DNA of 64,000 bases from Marasmius tenuissimus (lineage: Eukaryota; Basidiomycota; Agaricomycetes; Agaricales; Marasmiaceae). Both the position numbers and the translations under genes were made by a program. Shown here piece after piece: positions 58,401-64,000 of the stretch; position 1 is the first letter of the stretch, and each line of letters begins with the position of its first letter. The DNA is taken from the NCBI GenBank assembly GCA_029532415.1, contig JAQOTA010000030.1, positions 1 to 64,000 of the forward strand, in the 5' to 3' direction. The notes under the pieces are model-generated. The model searched no databases, was not told the DNA's origin, and was given only the letters and a program-made list of their open reading frames with translations.

Positions 58401-60814
58401 AGAAGTTGCATGGCAGTGCACCGGATGTTTCGGATCTTCGAGTATTCGGATGTGCAGCGTATGCGTTTATTCCGGAAAAGCGTCGAGTTAACAAGTTATC
58501 TCCGCGTTCGGAACTGATGACCTTCATCGGTTTTCAGGAAGGCATGAAAGGATATGTCTTTATGAAGATGTCCAATAATGCTATCTTCAAAAGCGCTACT
58601 GCTCTGTTCGATGAAAACTTGTTCCCAAAGTGTTCTGATAAGAAACCACGTGGTTTTACCCCGGTGGGTGAAATCCCTGAAATACCGCCGGTATTGGGTG
58701 AAAATCCCAACTTCTCTTCGGATAGTGATGATGATTCGTCTGATGACGATCTTTATCCTCCCAAGAACCTTCCAAAGCGATCGGAATCTCCACATGACGA
58801 TGATGGAGATGGTACTATACCTCAGGGTGAACGTCAACACTCTGATCCTGATCCTCCGTTCCAGCCTCCCAGGCCACCTACACCTGTGGGTGGTAAAGAG
58901 CAGTCTCCGCCGCCAAGGCGTTCAGGCAGGAAACGGACGGGTACTAAGCAACCTGATAATGTATTTGGTGAACAACGAGACCCAAATAATCCCTCGCGCA
59001 TTGTGCGTGATATGGAGAGAAATTCTACATGGAGAGATGCCACGGGTGATAGAGAACCCATGGATCCGCCTACTACTCGTAGGAGAGGCAGACCCAGAAA
59101 AGTTCCTGGGACTAATCATGCCAGTCTGTCTACTATGTGTAACTCCAGGGGGAGTCAGCCCGATAGCTTAGTGCAACAATTATCCCAGGAAGGGGGAGTA
59201 GGTTTCGTGATTTATCTGTTAAATTGGGCAGTTCCCGTTCACGATGACCTCACCGATATGTCTAACGTTCGAGAGTGGACTCTCCGTGACATACTGAAGC
59301 TGCCAGCTGAGCAGCAGAGAGAATGGAAGGCCGCTTGCCGCGATGAACTAGAGGCTCTTCGCAAGCGCAAGGTCTTCGAATTGGTTGACCTACCTAAAGG
59401 TCGCAAGGCTGTCAAAAACAGATGGGTGTTTGACGTTAAGTCAGACGGTCGAAAGAAAGCTCGACTTGTTGCCAAGGGTTTCTCTCAGGTCGAAGGTGTC
59501 GACTTTGATGAGATCTTCTCACCAGTTGTGCGGTTTGAAACTGTACGGATGATGCTCGCATTAGCAGCTCTCAAAAACTGGCACATTCAGGCATTGGATG
59601 TGAAGAACGCCTTTCTTTATGGTGAACTTAAAGAAGAGATCTATATGGATCAACCTGAAGGTTTCAAGGTTAAGGGTCAGGAAGGCAAAGTCTATCGCCT
59701 TCGCCGTGCATTATATGGACTGAAGCAAGCCGCTCTTGAGTGGTGGCGTGCTCTCAGCTCATCCATGGAAGTAATGGGCTTCAAACACTTAACTTCCGAT
59801 GCAGGTCCCTTCATCTGCAAAGATCGTGAGACTGGTGAAGAATGTATCGCTTTGATCTATGTCAACAATGCATTATTCCTTGGACCCAACAAAGCCTTTG
59901 TCGAAAAGAAGAAAGCCGAGTTTATGGCTCGTTGGGAATGCCGTGATCCTGGAGAAGTTAAAGAGTTCTTGCGCATGCGTATTCGTCGCAGAGGCCGTAA
60001 AATCCTTCTTGACCAGACCGACTACTTGAAGAAGGTCTTGAAGCGATTTGGCATGCAGAATGCAAAAGCAGCAGATACTCCTCTTCCCGCCGGCTATATT
60101 CCACAACCCAACGAAGGTCCTGTTGATCCCGAACGTCGCGCTCGATATCAATCAGTGATTGGATCGCTTCTGTATATCATGCTTGGCACTCGTCCAGATA
60201 TTGCCTACGCTGTTACAAAGCTTTCACAATTTTCTGCTAATCCATCTGAGGATCACCTGAAGAAGGCGCTTTACATTTGTCGCTATCTTGCAGGAACTCC
60301 AGACTATGCATTGGTCTATGATGGAGCCTCTGACGGAGGTTTACTAGCATTCACTGATTCTGATTGGGCTGCTGATCCTATCAAGCGTCGGTCGATCACG
60401 GGCTATTTCTTCAAATTGGCAGGTGGCATCTTCTGTTGGCAATCACGCGCCCAGAAGACTGTTGCGCTTTCATCCACTGAAGCTGAATACATGGCGCTAT
60501 CCGACTGTAGTCGTCAGGCTGTGTGGATTCGACAGTTACTCTCTGAACTTGGGATTGATATGACTCCCGTCCCTATATGTGGAGATAATCAAGGATCGAT
60601 TTTTATCGCCTCTAACCCAGTTCAAGAACGTCGCACCAAACACATTGATATTCGCTATCATTACATTCGTGAATGTGTTTCAGACCGCAAGGTCGATCTT
60701 TTCTTTATTGACGGTGCCTACAATCCTGCGGACATGTTTACCAAGAATTTGGGTCATGTCAAGTTCTCCGCTTTTAGAGAACATCTTGGACTTGAATTTT
60801 ATTCGTCCGAATAG
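55481..60814 (+). pseudogene. Copia element 2 Gag-Pol, inactivated
   Basis: The frame opens at ATG 55481 or, more plausibly for Gag, ATG 55613 (MAPVMSTLIPTVEVF). Gag: GVNWRKWSKGLGTYAM, AWGAWEKIKARYGQQ. Protease WIVDSGASSHFT. The integrase zinc module has LHSRFGH, but its Cys pair is split by TGA 57869-57871 (TRLC, stop, GCAEGK). First catalytic Asp is Asn (HSNL, codon 57956-57958); the second (SDGGGEY) and Glu (NGRAERFNR) are kept. RT: KNRWVFDVKSDGRKKARLV, LYGLKQA, and YVNN (59858-59869) in place of YVDD. RNase H TDSDWAAD and STEAEYMALSD intact. Ends HLGLEFYSSE. RT and integrase should both be non-functional. Confidence 0.9.
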
Positions 60815-60846
60815 ACGCTTCATGCTCTACTTGTGCCGCACTTAGC

Positions 60847-60855
60847 GAGGGGGAG
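60847..60855 (+). other. Polypurine tract, copia element 2
   Basis: GAGGGGGAG abuts the 3' LTR, same nonamer as in copia element 1. Confidence 0.75.
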
Positions 60856-61113
60856 TGTTGAATCCGGACTACCGGATATATGGACCGTTGTATCGGGCCG
60901 CATATATGCTTCAATCGTTTCACTATGATCTATGCTATTCCTAGTCACTCCTGTTATAGAAGATACAGCCACCTCTGTATAGTATATAAGTAGCTCTGTA
61001 TCTACATGCAATACCAGTACTTTTACTACTCTCGTTGCTGCCTCTAAGCCTATCTCCAGGTGAGCTAGTCTGTCCCATGCTGCCACTGCGTGGGCAGGAC
61101 CTCTGCCTCAACA
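60856..61113 (+). repeat. 3' LTR of copia element 2
   Basis: 258 bp, one difference from the 5' LTR, followed by GGAAT and the resumed flanking sequence (GAAAATTGG). Confidence 0.93.
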
Positions 61114-61118
61114 GGAAT

Positions 61119-61277
61119 GAAAATTGGTTGCCCGCGACCAACGTGGTTTTTATGCGTTGGTATCGGTGGGAAAATGCCTGGGAAAGCGGGACTAGCCAAT
61201 CGGCGACCTCGGCGAACGACGCAAAACGCCGTTACGCCACCAAGGTCCCCGCTTTTCCTTGTCCGGGTCCCTAGCAA
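61119..61277 (-). pseudogene. ORF fragment interrupted by copia element 2 (proximal side)
   Basis: Minus-strand frame MLGTRTRKSGDLGG ... PTHKNHVGRGQPIFIP reaches the insertion point and joins the frame at 54901-55021 after removal of the element. Basic and Pro-rich; no recognised domain. Could be chance. Confidence 0.35.
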
Positions 61278-63320
61278 ATTATTACAGCAACGTCTGGAGC
61301 TCGCTGCTCACTGGTGCAGTTACTCCCTTTTTCCTCCCGTAGTAATTGGCGTACGGCCGAGCATTCTTGAGTATACCTTGATCAGTTCTGTGTATGAAGT
61401 GTGCGCGCCGCCAAAGGAACGGTGGTATTGCGAACCTGAAAGACAAGCGAGTCAAGCTGAGGGAATTTATACGTAAATTGATCGAAATCGGACAGCGACC
61501 ATGTTCTTCCAAAAAGCTGCTCCTCGGAATTACAGTCCTCCGCCTTCTAATTACTCCAGAGGGCACAACAACTGTCAGTGCAAAAGCCTTGGATTTATCG
61601 GACATTTCAGTGTCGTGGCCTCGATGGCGGCTCAATTATCATTATTAGGAAGATTATACATGATAAGATAATCGCAACTGCGAGAGATGGGCTGCTGCCT
61701 CTCTTCTTTGTCTCAGCCTTCTGGGCACTTGGGCCCAGTTCCTGTGTATTCTAGATACCGTGTAAATATGGTTATGACTCCCACTGTCACTGAGAAGAAT
61801 ATATCAACTGTTGAGAGGGGACATGGGACTGGAGATAAGAGTAGGACGGAACTTGGGACCCAGTGGAACTTAATATAGCTAGACACGCGACTTGGACATG
61901 TTCTACTACCCGTGTATCACAGTTTATATAGCCCAGAAAAGGATTTCGGAACACTATCGTCTGAATGCGTCGCTCTCAATCCATGGCTGCGGCTGTCAGA
62001 CTACCGTTATATTAGCAGAGTAGCAAACAAGATATACAGGGCTTCCGTGGATTGTCTTGTTCTTTTGCACCAAAACATGCTGAACTTGTGTCGAGTCTTG
62101 AGTAGACGCCAATACAGAGCCCTACTCGTCTCTTTGAGAACACACACTTTGAGCGATATAACCGGCCCTGGGGGGCAGTGGGCCATTAGTGATTGATAAT
62201 TGTTCACTAGGGTAGGCTTCGCCCACTGCTCATACTTGTGTCCAGCTTGGAAAAAAGTTTCCTTAACCACATAAGTAGGAATATTACATATGCGTTGCTC
62301 ATTCCTCTGACGGCAATCTTAACCTATGCCCTATGTCCATAACTCATAATTATCAAACCACAGTGTCTACAAAAGCGAGTTTTTGGCTACTTGATACGTA
62401 AATACTAATGTTGCAGTAACAATCACTACTCGGTGGATAACAGCTTTATTCGAGTTGCTTATTGCGACTGCCAGTTCAGCAAGGTACCTACTCACTCCTT
62501 AAAGCATATGGATCCTGCATGCGCGCCGGGAAGTCTAAACTCACCGCCCACAACATGTAATACAGGACCGTGGCACCCCTCCTGAACGAATTCATCCAGA
62601 GGTTTTGCGGCCAAAAAGACTCAAGAGACGTTGGCTTCAAATGTGAAATTGCGGACACTTTGGCTAAGATTTACCCGTACATTTAGTTTGAGCCTATGTG
62701 CGGAACATCAAGAACTATGTAGTCCAAGTACTTGTTGAGGCCCGCCAGAGAACGGGCGGCGCCGTTTTGTAATCCGCATGTTGTCCGGATGGAAGTTCCG
62801 GATGGATTCCGATATGTCGGGGATGCCGTGGGATCGCCAGAACCGGTAGGTTCTGACAGCGAAGCTTCAGCGAAGCTAATCGAATAATACCAATCGAATG
62901 ATCCCTCCGGAATGTGACAGTACTTGATGCTGTCATATGATTCTCATGTACACCGTGATCACCTACTTAGAATTGCACGTTTCTCAGATGGAAACAACAT
63001 CAAGCGGACCGAAAAAGTGACCCCGACTCTGAGATTTGGGAGTACATGAAACACTCACGAAGTCGCCTAAGGCCTCTGGTAATTGACATAGTTCGGTGGG
63101 TTCTATACTCTATACAACAAGCTTCCCGGTCGAGCCGGGCCCACTGGCAATAGTGCACATCTCGAAAAGTTTCTGCGCTATGGTAATATGGCTTTATCTT
63201 GCCCACTGCCGACAATCTGAGCTTTCTTGGTTGGGCTTAAACAAGAGTTTACACAAGGGTAATCGTTGGTGAGTAAGTCACCTTCAATTCCCTTTACACT
63301 CAACTCACAATTTACAATAG
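61278..63320. other. Gene-poor interval
   Basis: Longest ORF is 117 codons (minus, 61282-61635), with no recognised domain. AT content is higher around 62280-62450. No repeats with clear boundaries were found. Confidence 0.35.
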
Positions 63321-63679
63321 ATTGTGAGGAGCCCACGTCTCTCTCCTGCATCGTATGATGCAATTGTCGCAGGCACTGAGCCCCATACTCCCGAGCTCAC
63401 TGTGACCCAACTCCTGACTCTCGAGGCAACGAGCCCTCGATCTCTTCTCTTACTCGTTGCCTTGCTTATATTCTTATATGCAGCCTGGCGGACATTTCAA
63501 TTCTCCGAACTTTCTCTCGTCCGCCAGGTAAGTTACAATTTACTTGATAGTGCTTTTACGTCTCTGACAAAAATCTTTCTCTCATTGGCCAGTATCTCGT
63601 ACCCCCGGCTGTGGTCCTAGATGCTAATCTCCCGAGACAAAAAACTTACTTGAGACGATTGGTTCCCAGATCACCATAA
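63321..63679 (+). CDS. Small putative membrane protein, 3' exons
   Basis: An acceptor ACAATAG at 63314-63320 leads into exon 63321-63527 (VRSPRLSPASYDAI ... SPRSLLLLVALLIFLYAAW, a transmembrane helix, then RTFQFSELSLVRQ). Intron 63528-63592 has GTAAGT and CCAG. The last exon gives YLVPPAVVLDANLPRQ to TAA at 63677-63679. Frame and phase agree. The first exon was not found upstream, so the N-terminus is unknown. Family not recognised. Confidence 0.4.
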
Positions 63680-64000
63680 GGTGTTGTGGCGTTTCAGGGA
63701 TAGCTGAAAGTTGTGGTGAGCAGTCCGTAACGGGGGCATCGGTGTTGTTATTTGTCCTCGATCTAGTTTTCCAGTTATACGAATTGGAGTGCTTTCCAAG
63801 CCAGAGTTGAGCGTCGTCCCGAGATCGCCATTTTGGTCCTTGGTTTCGTTCCCCATTTCGGAGTATTCATGACTCCGAGTACAAGTTACAACCAACGCGC
63901 TGCTGAAGAGTACTTATCGAGTATGCATGCAGGAACGTTCATCAATACGAACAGAAGATGATTAAAACAACATTCACCTGTCAGCGGCACCACAGAGTCA
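63680..64000. other. Window end, no gene recognised
   Basis: One minus-strand ORF of 74 codons without recognisable content. Confidence 0.3.

Larger units (their letters stand above)
55027..61113 (+). mobile_element. Ty1/copia LTR retrotransposon 2
   Basis: LTRs of 258 bp (55027-55284, 60856-61113) differ at one visible position. The duplication GGAAT is at 55022-55026 and 61114-61118. The internal region encodes Gag-Pol in copia order. It is unrelated at LTR level to copia element 1, although both share TGTTGAA starts, the post-LTR GGTTATGGGCCCC and the polypurine nonamer, so they belong to related lineages. Confidence 0.95.

Overview
The window looks like a basidiomycete (Agaricomycete mushroom) nuclear genome. 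Introns are short (about 45-90 bp, GT-AG), genes lie on both strands without operons, and the gene families are typical of that group: single-exon F-box/LRR-like proteins, a DUF6533 membrane protein, a Kre9/Knh1-like secreted protein, a Zn(II)2Cys6 regulator, an expanded kinase-like family, a DUF6589 protein and Ty1/copia retrotransposons. All functions are read from sequence and recalled family features; no search was run. Layout, 1-15 kb: 3' end of a TPR gene (+), F-box gene (-), Zn2Cys6 transcription factor (-), an intron-rich 112-aa secreted protein (-), an SNF2-family helicase (-), a probably broken F-box gene (-), and the first three exons of a C2H2 zinc-finger gene (+). 15.0-33.7 kb: one nested mobile-element complex. 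A DNA transposon of about 18.7 kb (15009-33725) has roughly 360-bp terminal inverted repeats and a 6-bp target duplication (CACTTT), and it sits inside the second zinc finger of the C2H2 gene. It carries a DUF6589 gene (+), a RecQ-like helicase (-) and a third ORF (-). A 9.2-kb Ty1/copia element (18551-27723; LTRs 519 bp with two differences; 5-bp duplication) interrupts the DUF6589 gene. A 633-bp hAT-like MITE (8-bp duplication) interrupts the third ORF. In each case, conceptually removing the insertion and one copy of the duplication restores a continuous host frame. 34-43 kb: DUF6533 membrane protein (-), a Ser/Thr-rich single-pass membrane protein (-) with a damaged tandem paralogue, and an F-box gene (-) with a frame break. 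43-52.5 kb: two diverged copies of a Ser/Thr/Pro-rich gene (-), reciprocally truncated, flank a kinase-like gene (+). 53-64 kb: a 123-bp tandem repeat, a second copia element (55027-61113; LTRs 258 bp, GGAAT duplication) with catalytic residues and one codon mutated, then sparse sequence ending in a small membrane-protein fragment. A unifying pattern is that the damaging changes in the elements are nearly all explicable as CpG to TpG/CpA: CGA codons becoming TGA, and catalytic Asp (GAY after C) becoming Asn (AAY). This suggests deamination of methylated cytosines. The big element is probably a dead former autonomous transposon, and both copia copies are probably non-autonomous despite near-identical LTRs.
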